A stretch of 48,434 nucleotides of DNA from Selenomonas sp. (lineage in GTDB: Bacteria > Bacillota > Negativicutes > Selenomonadales > Selenomonadaceae). Position numbers and translations under genes: made by a program. The stretch spans positions 1-48,434 of the forward strand of contig JALEZZ010000072.1 of the NCBI GenBank assembly GCA_022773585.1. Reading direction: 5' to 3'. Shown one piece after another: positions 33,254-41,831 of the stretch. The first letter of the stretch is position 1, and the number at the start of each line of letters is the position of its first letter. A model generated the notes under the pieces. It saw only the letters and a list, made by a program, of their open reading frames with translations. It was not told the origin of the DNA and made no database searches.

Positions 33254-35072
33254 GCGCAACATCGTCCTGCTCTTCTTCTTCGCGGCCTTGCTCGGCTGCT
33301 TCTTCCAGTACACCCGCATCGATGGCTTCCTGCATCTCGGCGCCGTAAAGAATCTCGTGACGACGCAGGGGGCTGCTCTGGCACCCTGGCAGGACGCGGA
33401 GGAGGTCGCGCGCGACCACTATGTCATCTTCTATGACCCCGAGGACGTGCCGAGCATGTACGCGCGGCACAATGCGGAAAAGATGCTGACGGAACAGAAG
33501 AAGTCGTTTGAGAGCCATCCGCTCCATGAGGCGGCCGAGGTTCCATCCGATGCGCGCGGCGTCATCCTCGCGACGGGGCGTTTGGGCGCAGTTGCCTCGA
33601 TGCCGAACGTTCTTTCCTATGTGGAGCAGGGCGGCACGGCTGTGCTGCTCGCGCACCTTGATCCGCGCGAACCCATCGGTGATGATGTCCTTCAGGCGCT
33701 GGGCGTGAACACCATCGGCGACGATGTCGAGGCGTTCGGCATCCATTTCCTCACGGACTTCGTCCTCGGTACGAAGGGCGAGACGTTTGAGAAGGGGTCG
33801 ATTTATTCGACGATGGCGAAATCTGTCGTGCTCGCGGATGATGCCGAGCTCGAGGCCGAGAGCGCTTCGGGCGTGCCGATGCTCTGGGGCCATGCGTATG
33901 GCGGAGGCCATTTCTATGCCTACAATGGCACGGAGCGTGACGACAAGACGAACGAGGGCTTTCTCGCGGCTCTGATTTCGCATTGCGGCGAGGACAGCAT
34001 CTATCCGGTCGTCGGCGTCAAGCTGTTCTTCATCGACGATTTCCCGGCGCCGACGCCCGAGGGCGATTTCTCGAAAATCTACAACGAGACGGGTCTTTCG
34101 ACGGCGGATTTTTACAAGCAGGAATGGTGGCCGTGGATGCTCGGAAATGCAAAGAAATTCGGCATCAAATACACGGGCCTGATCATCGAGACATATGGCG
34201 ACCAGGTGCATGGGCCGTTCCATGAGCTGCCGGGCCGTGCGGCGCGTGACAATGTCGTCATCTACGGCCGTGAGCTCCTGAAGGCGGGCGGCGAACTCGG
34301 TCTGCATGGCTACAACCATCAGTCGCTTGCGCCTGCGGGCTACAACCAGGAGGAGCACGGCTATGTGCCATGGGACAGCGAGGACGACATGATCGAGGCG
34401 ATGCAGGAACTCTATCGCTATGTCAAGAATCTATATCCAGATTATGAGTTCCGCGTCTATGTGCCGCCTTCGGACATCTTGAGCCCTGAGGGTTACGATG
34501 CCGTCAAAAAGGCCGTACCGACCGTGAAAATCATGTCATCGCTCTACGACGGCCTGCCGAGTGCGAAAGCATTCTATCAGGACTACAAGCGCAACGACGA
34601 TGGCTCATATGAGATTCCGCGTGTCACGTCGGGCTACGTGCCCGACGCCATCATGCGCTGGTCGGTCTGCAGCCTTATCAACCATCTCGGCGTCTTTTCG
34701 CATTTCGTCCACCCGGACGAGATGTTCTATGAGGAGAGCGCGGACAAGTCGTGGGCGGATATGAAAGAAGGCCTGACGGATTTCCTGACGGAGATGGACA
34801 CGCGCTATCCCTGGCTGACACCCGTCACGGCATCGGAGAGCACAGCGTATTTCGATGACTACTTCGACCTCGACTACCGCGTCGTGCGCACGCCGGAGAC
34901 GTTCGAGCTTCACTGCTGGAACCACGGCGGTGAAGTGAAGTTCCTCGTGCGCTCGGAAAAGACGCTCGATCATGCGGAGAACTGCACGGCGGAGCTCGTC
35001 GGCGACGGCGTCTATCTCGTCCGCATGAAAGGCGACAGTGCGAAGCTCATCTGGAAGGGGGCAGGGGAATGA
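33246..35072 (+). CDS. pelA: PelA-type polysaccharide deacetylase
   Basis: 608 residues from ATG 33246 (AAGGA upstream). A hydrophobic N-terminus with LLGC at 15-18 could be a lipobox or a plain anchor. The deacetylase-like domain has D264-D265 in FFIDDFPAP and H354-GYN-H358 in GLHGYNHQSL, matching the acidic and His-x3-His metal ligands of carbohydrate esterase 4-like PelA domains. It would partly deacetylate the GalNAc-rich polymer outside the inner membrane. The PelA glycosidase domain is absent from this protein and is found as a separate gene at 40620. It overlaps pelF by four bases. Confidence 0.8.
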   Translation: MNKRNIVLLFFFAALLGCFFQYTRIDGFLHLGAVKNLVTTQGAALAPWQDAEEVARDHYVIFYDPEDVPSMYARHNAEKMLTEQKKSFESHPLHEAAEVPSDARGVILATGRLGAVASMPNVLSYVEQGGTAVLLAHLDPREPIGDDVLQALGVNTIGDDVEAFGIHFLTDFVLGTKGETFEKGSIYSTMAKSVVLADDAELEAESASGVPMLWGHAYGGGHFYAYNGTERDDKTNEGFLAALISHCGEDSIYPVVGVKLFFIDDFPAPTPEGDFSKIYNETGLSTADFYKQEWWPWMLGNAKKFGIKYTGLIIETYGDQVHGPFHELPGRAARDNVVIYGRELLKAGGELGLHGYNHQSLAPAGYNQEEHGYVPWDSEDDMIEAMQELYRYVKNLYPDYEFRVYVPPSDILSPEGYDAVKKAVPTVKIMSSLYDGLPSAKAFYQDYKRNDDGSYEIPRVTSGYVPDAIMRWSVCSLINHLGVFSHFVHPDEMFYEESADKSWADMKEGLTDFLTEMDTRYPWLTPVTASESTAYFDDYFDLDYRVVRTPETFELHCWNHGGEVKFLVRSEKTLDHAENCTAELVGDGVYLVRMKGDSAKLIWKGAGE

Positions 35073-36508
35073 AGGTCTGTCTGCTGGCCGAGGGCTCGTA
35101 TCCTTATGTCGTCGGCGGTGTTGCGTCATGGGTGCAGATGCTCATGGAGGGGCAGCCCGACGTCGAGTTCGTCATTTACTCGGTCGGTGCCGAATCGAAA
35201 GACCGCGGCCATTTCAAGTACAAATTGCCGAAGAACTGCACGGGCGTGCAGGAAGTCTTTCTCGACGAAATCCTTGCTCTGCCATCGCGCGGCATGCGCG
35301 AAAACGTGCTGACGAAGGCAGAGCGCGAGACCATCTACGAGCTCGTGCTCGGCGACAACCCCATCGACCTTCAGGCGCTCATCGACATCTTCCGCCAGAA
35401 GAAATGGAAGAGTCCCCTGGACATCTTCATGGCGAGTGACTTCTTCGATGTCATCGAGCGTGTCTATCGCGAGCGCTTCGACTATCTGCCGTTCACGGAT
35501 TATTTCTGGACGATGCGCTCCATGCTGCTGCCGCTCTTTTACCTGCTGCAGCAGAAGCTCCCAGAGGCTGACGTCTACCACAGCGTCGCGACGGGATATT
35601 GCGGCGTTGTCGGCGGCGTGGCGGCGAAGGTCTACCAGAAGCCGTTCATCATCACGGAGCACGGCATCTACTCGCGCGAGCGCGAGGCCGAAATCATCAA
35701 GAGCGACTGGGCGAAGGGCGATTTCAAATCCGTCTGGATCCAGTATTTCTACCATCTTGCGAAGCTCGCCTACGATGCAGCCGACCACGTCTATACGCTG
35801 TTCGAGCTCAATGCGAAGATCGAGCGCGATCTCGGTTGTGCGCCGGAGAAAATCGGTATCGTGCCGAATGGCGTCCACATGGAGCGCTTCGCAGACATCC
35901 CGCCGCTCGTGGATCACGGCGGCCCGATCACGATCGGGGCCGTTGTGCGCGTCGTGCCCATCAAGGACATCTTGACGCTTTTGCGTGCATTCTTTCTCGT
36001 GCAGCAGGAGCTCCCCGATACCAAACTCTACGTCATGGGCAACGTCGAGGAAGATCCGGATTATGTTGCGCTCGTCCGCCGAACGGCGAAGACGCTCGGC
36101 CTCCGGAACGTCGAGTTCACGGGCTCCATCAATGTCGCCGAATATCTGCCGCGCATGGACATCCTCGTGCTCTCGAGTATCAGCGAAGGGCAGCCGCTCG
36201 CTGTGCTCGAGGGATTTTCAGCGCATCGACCGTATGTCACAACAGATGTCGGCTGCTGCCGCGAGCTCATCTATGGCGACAGCCAGGATCATCTCGGCAC
36301 GGCGGGCGCCGTCGTCGCGCCGATGGATTACGAGTCCATGGCCGAAGAGATTGTGCGCCTCGCGCGGGACTACGAGCTGCGCCGCGAGATGGCAGAGGTC
36401 GGCTACGAGCGCACGAAGGCGTATTACACATACGAGCGTTTCATCACGTCGTACCGCAAGATTTATGAACAATTTCAACAGCATCCGCAGGAAGGGGGGC
36501 AGCGCTGA
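35069..36508 (+). CDS. pelF: PelF-like GT4 glycosyltransferase
   Basis: 479 residues with the GT-B fold: N-terminal GSYPYVVGGVASWVQMLM, the ITEHGIYSREREAEI block, and the donor-site ISEGQPLAVLEGF holding the E-x7-E motif. In known systems PelF is the cytoplasmic polymerase using UDP-GalNAc. The full-length match, start overlap with the deacetylase, and 1-bp overlap (TGATG) with pelG support the assignment. Confidence 0.92.
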   Translation: MKVCLLAEGSYPYVVGGVASWVQMLMEGQPDVEFVIYSVGAESKDRGHFKYKLPKNCTGVQEVFLDEILALPSRGMRENVLTKAERETIYELVLGDNPIDLQALIDIFRQKKWKSPLDIFMASDFFDVIERVYRERFDYLPFTDYFWTMRSMLLPLFYLLQQKLPEADVYHSVATGYCGVVGGVAAKVYQKPFIITEHGIYSREREAEIIKSDWAKGDFKSVWIQYFYHLAKLAYDAADHVYTLFELNAKIERDLGCAPEKIGIVPNGVHMERFADIPPLVDHGGPITIGAVVRVVPIKDILTLLRAFFLVQQELPDTKLYVMGNVEEDPDYVALVRRTAKTLGLRNVEFTGSINVAEYLPRMDILVLSSISEGQPLAVLEGFSAHRPYVTTDVGCCRELIYGDSQDHLGTAGAVVAPMDYESMAEEIVRLARDYELRREMAEVGYERTKAYYTYERFITSYRKIYEQFQQHPQEGGQR

Positions 36509-38022
36509 TGGCAGGCGTCGGCTTCGAGCTCAAGAAGCTCTTTCGCGCGCGCACGGCAGCAGGTCATCTGCGCGCGTTCTCGTACTCGGCCATCATCACG
36601 TCGGGGCCGTTCCTGCTCTTGACAGGCATGGTGCTCGGCATCCAGATGCTCTTCATGGTGGCAAGCGTCTCGGACGAGGAGCAGGGGCTCTTTGTCGCCT
36701 CGGTCGTCTATGCATTCGTGTTCTCGCAGATTCTGTCGAGCGGCTTCACGATGGTCATCACGCGCTATCTCGCGGACTGCCTGTCCGTCGAGTATTATGA
36801 GGACGTGACGGGGTCTCTCTTCGGCCTCATCTCCATCCTCGTGACGCTCGGCGCGGCCATCGCCTTCGCGTTCTTCTGGGGAACGCCGCTTTCGCTGTTC
36901 ACGGAGGCGCTTGCGTATACGTTCTTCCTGGAGCTCCTGGTCGTCTGGGTCGAGAGCGTCTACCTTACAGCCGTCAAGAATTTCCGCCGCCTGATCGGGG
37001 GCTTTGCCATCGGCGCCGTTCTTTCGATTGCGGCTGCGTCCATGCTGCTCGAAAGCCAGTTCTTTGGGGCGGCCGATGCGGGACTCCTTGCCATTGATAT
37101 CGGCATGGGATTTCTCGCGACGTTGTTCTTGATCCATATTGTGAGATATTTCGGCCTTCCGAAGCATGGGTTGAACTTTGCGTTTCTTCCGTATTATGAA
37201 AAGCATTGGCGGCTCTTCCTCTCCTCGCTCTGCTATACGCTTGGCCTTTTCCTGCCGAACATCCTGATCTGGCAGGGACCGTGGGGGGTCACCGTCGCGG
37301 GGACGTATGTCTATGCGCCGCTTTACGATGTCGTGACGTTCTACGCATTCCTCTCACTGCTGCCGCTCATGACGCTCTTCGTCGTGGCGGTCGAGACGCG
37401 TTTTTATGAAAAGTATGCGGCGTATTTCGATGCCATCACGCGGCGCGGCAACCTGCGGGAAATCGAGGATGCGCGGCAGGATCTCATCTATACGCTCTGG
37501 TTCGAGCTGCGGCAGGTCGTCGAGTTCCAGTTCCTGTTCACGCTCGTGTTCCTCGCCATCAGCGGCTATCTGCTGTCGTTCGGCGGCGTCGATTTCAATG
37601 CATCGACGATGTACGACGTGCTGCTCTTCGCGGCGTTCTTCACGGGCATCTACCAGCTCGTCTTCATCCTGCTGACGTATTTCGACGTGCAGGCGGCTGT
37701 GCTGCGCACGGGGCTCGTCTTCGTGCTCGGCAACGTTGTCTTCGGTCTCGCGGGGCTCTGGGGGCTCGGCGAGAAGAGCTATGGCTTTACGTTCTTCCTC
37801 GCGGCGGGCCTGGCTCTCGTTGCGGCGTGGCGGGAGCTTTCGCATTTCGCGCGGCGCATTGATTACTGCGTGTTTTGTGCGCAGCCGGTATTTTATCGTG
37901 CGGCGGACGGGCCGCTGACGAAGCTTGCGCGGGCGCTTTCGGGTGGCCGGGTCATCGACCTCGAGCGGCTCGCCGAGCAGCATGAGCAAGAAAAACGCGC
38001 GAAAGGAGGGGAGAGGTTATGA
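36508..38022 (+). CDS. pelG: PelG-like polysaccharide exporter
   Basis: 504 residues, about 12 transmembrane helices, starting MAGVGFELKKLFRARTAAGH, a very characteristic PelG opening. It belongs to the Wzx-like MOP superfamily and carries the polymer across the inner membrane with PelD, PelE and PelF. The ATG overlaps the pelF stop, and its own stop overlaps the next gene by four bases. Confidence 0.93.
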   Translation: MAGVGFELKKLFRARTAAGHLRAFSYSAIITSGPFLLLTGMVLGIQMLFMVASVSDEEQGLFVASVVYAFVFSQILSSGFTMVITRYLADCLSVEYYEDVTGSLFGLISILVTLGAAIAFAFFWGTPLSLFTEALAYTFFLELLVVWVESVYLTAVKNFRRLIGGFAIGAVLSIAAASMLLESQFFGAADAGLLAIDIGMGFLATLFLIHIVRYFGLPKHGLNFAFLPYYEKHWRLFLSSLCYTLGLFLPNILIWQGPWGVTVAGTYVYAPLYDVVTFYAFLSLLPLMTLFVVAVETRFYEKYAAYFDAITRRGNLREIEDARQDLIYTLWFELRQVVEFQFLFTLVFLAISGYLLSFGGVDFNASTMYDVLLFAAFFTGIYQLVFILLTYFDVQAAVLRTGLVFVLGNVVFGLAGLWGLGEKSYGFTFFLAAGLALVAAWRELSHFARRIDYCVFCAQPVFYRAADGPLTKLARALSGGRVIDLERLAEQHEQEKRAKGGERL

Positions 38023-40448
38023 GGGTTTCCAGAAAACGGGCGCGCCGGATTGCCGAGGAACGCGCGAAAGAAGCGGAAAAAGAGCGCGAAGCGGCGAAGC
38101 GGGCAGCAGAGGAAGCAGCGGCTGCACAGGCGCGCTATGAAGCGGCCTGCAAAGGTGCCGTCCTGCCGTCGCGCCGCTATCCGCACAGCCGCCGCTTGAA
38201 GCGGAGCACGCGCCGTGCCTATCTCCTCGAGCAGGCACGGGCGCGGTTTGCCCGGCAGGCCGCTGTGACGGCGGCATTCTCGACGGCTTGCCTCGCGCGT
38301 CTGTTCGGCACGGCTGGGACGGCGGATGCGGCCTATCACGACCCGATGCACGACATCGAGAGCGAACTTTCCTCTCTGCGCGACCAGCGCGATGAGATTC
38401 GGAACTACCAGCTTGCGCGCGAGAACCTTCGCGCTGCGCGGCAGGCACTCGCGGAGGCGCGGAAGGATCTTTCGGATGCGAAGGCGGCCGTTGCCGATGC
38501 AAAAGCCTCTGTCGCCAGCGCGGAACAGAATCTTGCGCTGAGCCAGCAGGCGCTCGCGCAGGCAAAGGAGCATCTCAAGCAGGCGCGCGCCATCAGCGCG
38601 GAGAAGACGCGCGAAGCCATCGCGGCCCAGCAGGCGGCTTACGACTATCAGCAGGAAGTTTATGCGCGGCAGGCCGCTGTCGACGAGCTCTCGGCCGAAC
38701 AGGAAAGCCTCGCCGCGCAGGCCGAAGCCGCATCAGCGAGCTATGCAGGCGCGGGACAGGCATATCAGGCCGCGACGGCCCGTGAGGCCGCCGTGCAGAA
38801 GGCACTCGCCGAAGTCGGCTACGAGCAGAACCGTCTCTCCGAGGCCATCCGCCTCGCCGATGAATATACGAATGCGCATGCTGAGACGGAAGATGCCAGT
38901 GAGGTCGCCGAGGAAGCGGCCGCTGCTGCTGATGCTGCATCTGACCGCCTCGACGAGGTCTCGTCGGCGCTCGATGACGCGGAAGCCTCGCTCGACGAGG
39001 CGCAGTCGTATCTCGAAGAACTCGAGGACGCGCGGCAGGACGCCGAGGATGCCGAGGCCGATGCCCGCGCTGACGAACGCGATGCCGAAAACGACGAGCG
39101 CGATGCCGAAAACGACGTCGCGGAAAGCGAGAAGAGCCTTGACGAGGCCCATGCGTATGACGCGAGCACGCAGAAATGGGAGCAGGAGGCAGAGAAGTCG
39201 CTCGAAGATGCCACGAAGGATGAAGACGCGACGGCGCGCGACCTCTGGCATTTCGGCGAAGGTGCCGGTCTTCAGACGGGCATCGAATATGCCCATGTGA
39301 AGGGTGAAGATCGTGGCACAGAAGACACGTTGTTCGGTCCCGCTCGCTATGCATTCCCGCATCGCGGCCACCAGCTCTTTTTCCCGTTCTCCGTCTACGA
39401 TACGGAGCGCTTAGACAAATACCCTGGACAAGAGAACGTCGTTGCGGAGGACTGGCCGAAGGGCGAGGCGCGCCATGTGCTCAATCTCGGGCTCAGCACG
39501 GGATGGCTCAGCTCGCATGCCACGGTTCTTCCCGTGAACGAAGAGGGGCCGGACGCGCATGAAGAAGCCAGCTCCGTCGGCCGGATTGACACGACGTTGT
39601 CCGCTGTCTACGAAAACGACCATCCCATCGGCAGTACGCGCTTTGGCCTCACCATCAATGCACCGACCGGACAGAGCCGCTTTTATCAGTCTGCGCTTGT
39701 GCCGAAAGGCCTCGGCTTCTTCGAGGACTTTGGCAAGGGCTGGGAATTCACGCCAAGCATCGAGGGCATCCACCGCGTGACGGAGCGCGACAGTCTCAGC
39801 GCACGACTGTCTTACACGATTCGCGAACCGTATAAATTTTCCATGGAAGTTCCCGAGGCAGAGACAGAACCCGGCAACCAGACATCGCTTGATCTTTCTT
39901 ATCGCCATATCGGCAAAGCGCATCAGCTCCACACCTGGGCAACGTTCACTGGATATGCAAAAACGAAGCAGAGCCGGATCGGGCAGGATGATGAAGGCAA
40001 TTGGCTGCTCCTGCCTGATAAGGAGCAGTACCGCGAAGGAAATGAACTTGAAATCGGCGCGGCCGCGAATTGGCAGGTCGGCCCGAAAGACGTGCTCGGC
40101 GTCTTTGGCAGCTACGGTCACGCCATGCGTGTGCATGGTCTCCTGCATAGTCGTGCAACGGACGATTACGAGTTCGCTGTCAGCTTCCACCATGATATGA
40201 CGCCGCGCCTTTCGTGGGAGGGCACTCTCAGCCGCTACCATTCCTCGACGGGGTACAACAACCTCTATCTCGATGACGTCTACAACAACAGCGGCTGGAC
40301 GCGCCTTTCCCTGCTCGGCGTCCTCGACTGGAAAGTCACCGAAAAAGACCGTCTGACGCTGAACATCGAGCGCTACCTCCGCCAAGGCCTCAGCGAAGCC
40401 GACGACCAAGGCTATGCCGTCGCACTCTGGTACATGCGGTCGTTTTGA
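38019..40448 (+). CDS. Coiled-coil protein with predicted C-terminal outer-membrane beta-barrel, coupled to pelG
   Basis: 809 residues, translationally coupled to pelG (ATGA). A basic N-terminal stretch of about 80 residues precedes a signal-like segment (AAVTAAFSTACLARLF, then TADAA), a long Ala/Glu-rich coiled coil (about 107-410), and a C-terminal region (about 415-809) of alternating hydrophobic beta strands with Tyr/Trp, ending RSF. The final Phe is the usual BAM signal. No SLH domain is seen, unlike OmpM of Negativicutes. I infer a periplasm-spanning coiled coil plus channel, replacing PelB/PelC. The start is uncertain because the N-terminus is long for a signal peptide. A 21-bp tandem repeat (39072-39113) encodes two DERDAEN units. 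Confidence 0.65.
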   Translation: MRVSRKRARRIAEERAKEAEKEREAAKRAAEEAAAAQARYEAACKGAVLPSRRYPHSRRLKRSTRRAYLLEQARARFARQAAVTAAFSTACLARLFGTAGTADAAYHDPMHDIESELSSLRDQRDEIRNYQLARENLRAARQALAEARKDLSDAKAAVADAKASVASAEQNLALSQQALAQAKEHLKQARAISAEKTREAIAAQQAAYDYQQEVYARQAAVDELSAEQESLAAQAEAASASYAGAGQAYQAATAREAAVQKALAEVGYEQNRLSEAIRLADEYTNAHAETEDASEVAEEAAAAADAASDRLDEVSSALDDAEASLDEAQSYLEELEDARQDAEDAEADARADERDAENDERDAENDVAESEKSLDEAHAYDASTQKWEQEAEKSLEDATKDEDATARDLWHFGEGAGLQTGIEYAHVKGEDRGTEDTLFGPARYAFPHRGHQLFFPFSVYDTERLDKYPGQENVVAEDWPKGEARHVLNLGLSTGWLSSHATVLPVNEEGPDAHEEASSVGRIDTTLSAVYENDHPIGSTRFGLTINAPTGQSRFYQSALVPKGLGFFEDFGKGWEFTPSIEGIHRVTERDSLSARLSYTIREPYKFSMEVPEAETEPGNQTSLDLSYRHIGKAHQLHTWATFTGYAKTKQSRIGQDDEGNWLLLPDKEQYREGNELEIGAAANWQVGPKDVLGVFGSYGHAMRVHGLLHSRATDDYEFAVSFHHDMTPRLSWEGTLSRYHSSTGYNNLYLDDVYNNSGWTRLSLLGVLDWKVTEKDRLTLNIERYLRQGLSEADDQGYAVALWYMRSF
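39072..39113 (+). repeat. 21-bp tandem repeat in the coiled coil
   Basis: Two copies that differ at one base (GACGAACGC versus GACGAGCGC, followed by GATGCCGAAAAC). They encode consecutive heptads DERDAEN, so coiled-coil length may vary by slippage. Confidence 0.8.
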
Positions 40449-40512
40449 TAAAGAAATTTAAAAGTTGCTTGTAGTGAGACGTATCATGAGAAACGGGCGT
40501 TTCTTATACAAA

Positions 40513-40564
40513 GCCCCCTTCCAGAGGGGGGACGGGCCCGAAGGGCGGGGGGAGTCCCCTGCAG
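40513..40564. repeat. GC-rich palindromic interspersed repeat in the pel operon
   Basis: GCCCCCTTCCAGAGGGGGG, then GGGCCCGAAGGGCGGG and GGAGTCCCCTGC. It is the inverted counterpart of the copy at 4811-4867. It lies in the 171-base gap between the barrel gene and the glycosidase gene and could form a strong hairpin in the transcript, without a T run. Confidence 0.7.
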
Positions 40565-40619
40565 GTAACGACAACCTGTACGACGTTTTCTTCCGCGGGT
40601 GCGAAAAAGGAGCAAGACA

Positions 40620-41624
40620 ATGCAAATCCATCGATTTTTTCATCTCCTCGCTAGCGCTCTCTTTGGCACGGGACTTCTTCTTTCCTCCGGCTGTGAGAAC
40701 TCCGCCGAGGCCGTCCATCCCGTCCCCGAGCAGGAAATGACGCGCCTCGCCGCAGATCTCAGCGGCTACGCGAAATCGAAGAGTCCGACGTTCCAGTTCG
40801 TCGGCAACGGCGCGGCGGGGTTGCTCGAGGTCACGGACGGCCAGACGGAGGAGAGCGTGCAGCGGCTCGTCGGTGCGCTCGATGGCTTCCTGACGGAGAG
40901 CTTCTTTTACCTCGATAACGACGGCGAACCTGAACTGCAGGATCCTGATATGCTTGAATACCTTGAAGCCATGATGGAGAAGCCGCAGACGGCAGGCAAA
41001 GCGGTCTGGACGCTCGATTACCTGAGCGAAGACGAACCTGTTGCGATGGATCGGGCGCTCGGCCACGCGCGCGGCTATGTCAGCATGACGGCCGCGGGCA
41101 CGGGGCTCGCCTCCATCCCCGACGAAGGCGTGATGGGCGGTATCCCGGGCGAAAACTCTGCTGATATCACGACAATCCGCAGTGCGCGGAACTTCCTGAT
41201 TCTGCTGAATCCCGGCAACTTTGCGAGCCGTGAAGATTATCTTTCCTCTCTCGCCGCGACGCCATACGATGCTCTCGTCATCGACCTCTACTATGGCGAC
41301 GCGCCACTCTCTGCCGATGACGTCGCGCGCCTCCAGCAGAAGCCGCAGGGCGGCCGCCGCCTCGTCCTCGCCTACATGAGCGTCGGCGAAGCGGCCGATT
41401 ATCGTCCGTATTGGCAGCCGTCGTGGAACGACAGCGCCAGCCGGCCGAAATGGATTGCAGGCGCCAATGACAACTGGCCCGGCGCCTATCGCGTCCGCTA
41501 CTGGTCGGATGACTGGCGCCGCATCCTCTATGGCAGCGAGGATGCTTATCTCGATATGATTCTCGCCGCAGGCTTTGATGGCGCGTTCCTCGACGTCATG
41601 GATGCCTGGCAGACGTTCAAATGA
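40620..41624 (+). CDS. GH114/GH166-like glycosidase lipoprotein (probable Pel hydrolase)
   Basis: 334 residues from ATG 40620 with AGGAG upstream. The signal peptide ends LLLSSGC (Cys25), a probable lipobox. The TM1410-type barrel shows ALVIDLYYGD, RRLVLAYMSVGEAADYRPYW and AGFDGAFLDVMDAW, with the likely catalytic acids in those strands. In Pseudomonas the equivalent hydrolase is fused to the deacetylase as PelA. Here it stands alone at the 3' end of the operon and is lipid-anchored. It would cut alpha-1,4-GalNAc-rich polymer. Confidence 0.8.
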   Translation: MQIHRFFHLLASALFGTGLLLSSGCENSAEAVHPVPEQEMTRLAADLSGYAKSKSPTFQFVGNGAAGLLEVTDGQTEESVQRLVGALDGFLTESFFYLDNDGEPELQDPDMLEYLEAMMEKPQTAGKAVWTLDYLSEDEPVAMDRALGHARGYVSMTAAGTGLASIPDEGVMGGIPGENSADITTIRSARNFLILLNPGNFASREDYLSSLAATPYDALVIDLYYGDAPLSADDVARLQQKPQGGRRLVLAYMSVGEAADYRPYWQPSWNDSASRPKWIAGANDNWPGAYRVRYWSDDWRRILYGSEDAYLDMILAAGFDGAFLDVMDAWQTFK

Positions 41625-41646
41625 TAGACGAAGAAACAGGGAAAAA

Positions 41647-41690
41647 GCGGGCAGATGTCCAGAACTTTGTGGACATCTGCCCGCTCTTTT
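41647..41690 (+). terminator. Strong rho-independent terminator of the pel operon
   Basis: Perfect 15-bp stem GCGGGCAGATGTCCA (41647-41661) with TGGACATCTGCCCGC (41670-41684), 8-nt loop, then TCTTTT. It lies 22 bases after the glycosidase stop. Confidence 0.9.
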
Positions 41691-41743
41691 GCTACTGTAT
41701 ACAATATTACTTTACATATTACGATAAAATTTCGGAATATCCC

Positions 41744-41772
41744 TTGTGAGTGTACATTGTGTATGATATAAT
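41744..41772 (+). promoter_or_regulatory. Promoter of the TRAP transporter operon
   Basis: TTGTGA (41744-41749), a 17-base spacer and a perfect TATAAT (41767-41772), 59 bases before the binding-protein start. Confidence 0.7.
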
Positions 41773-41831
41773 CTATTCAGGTTCTAGAGAAAAGCACAAT
41801 ATGGGCGTTTTGTGATTTGGAGGGATCGAGT

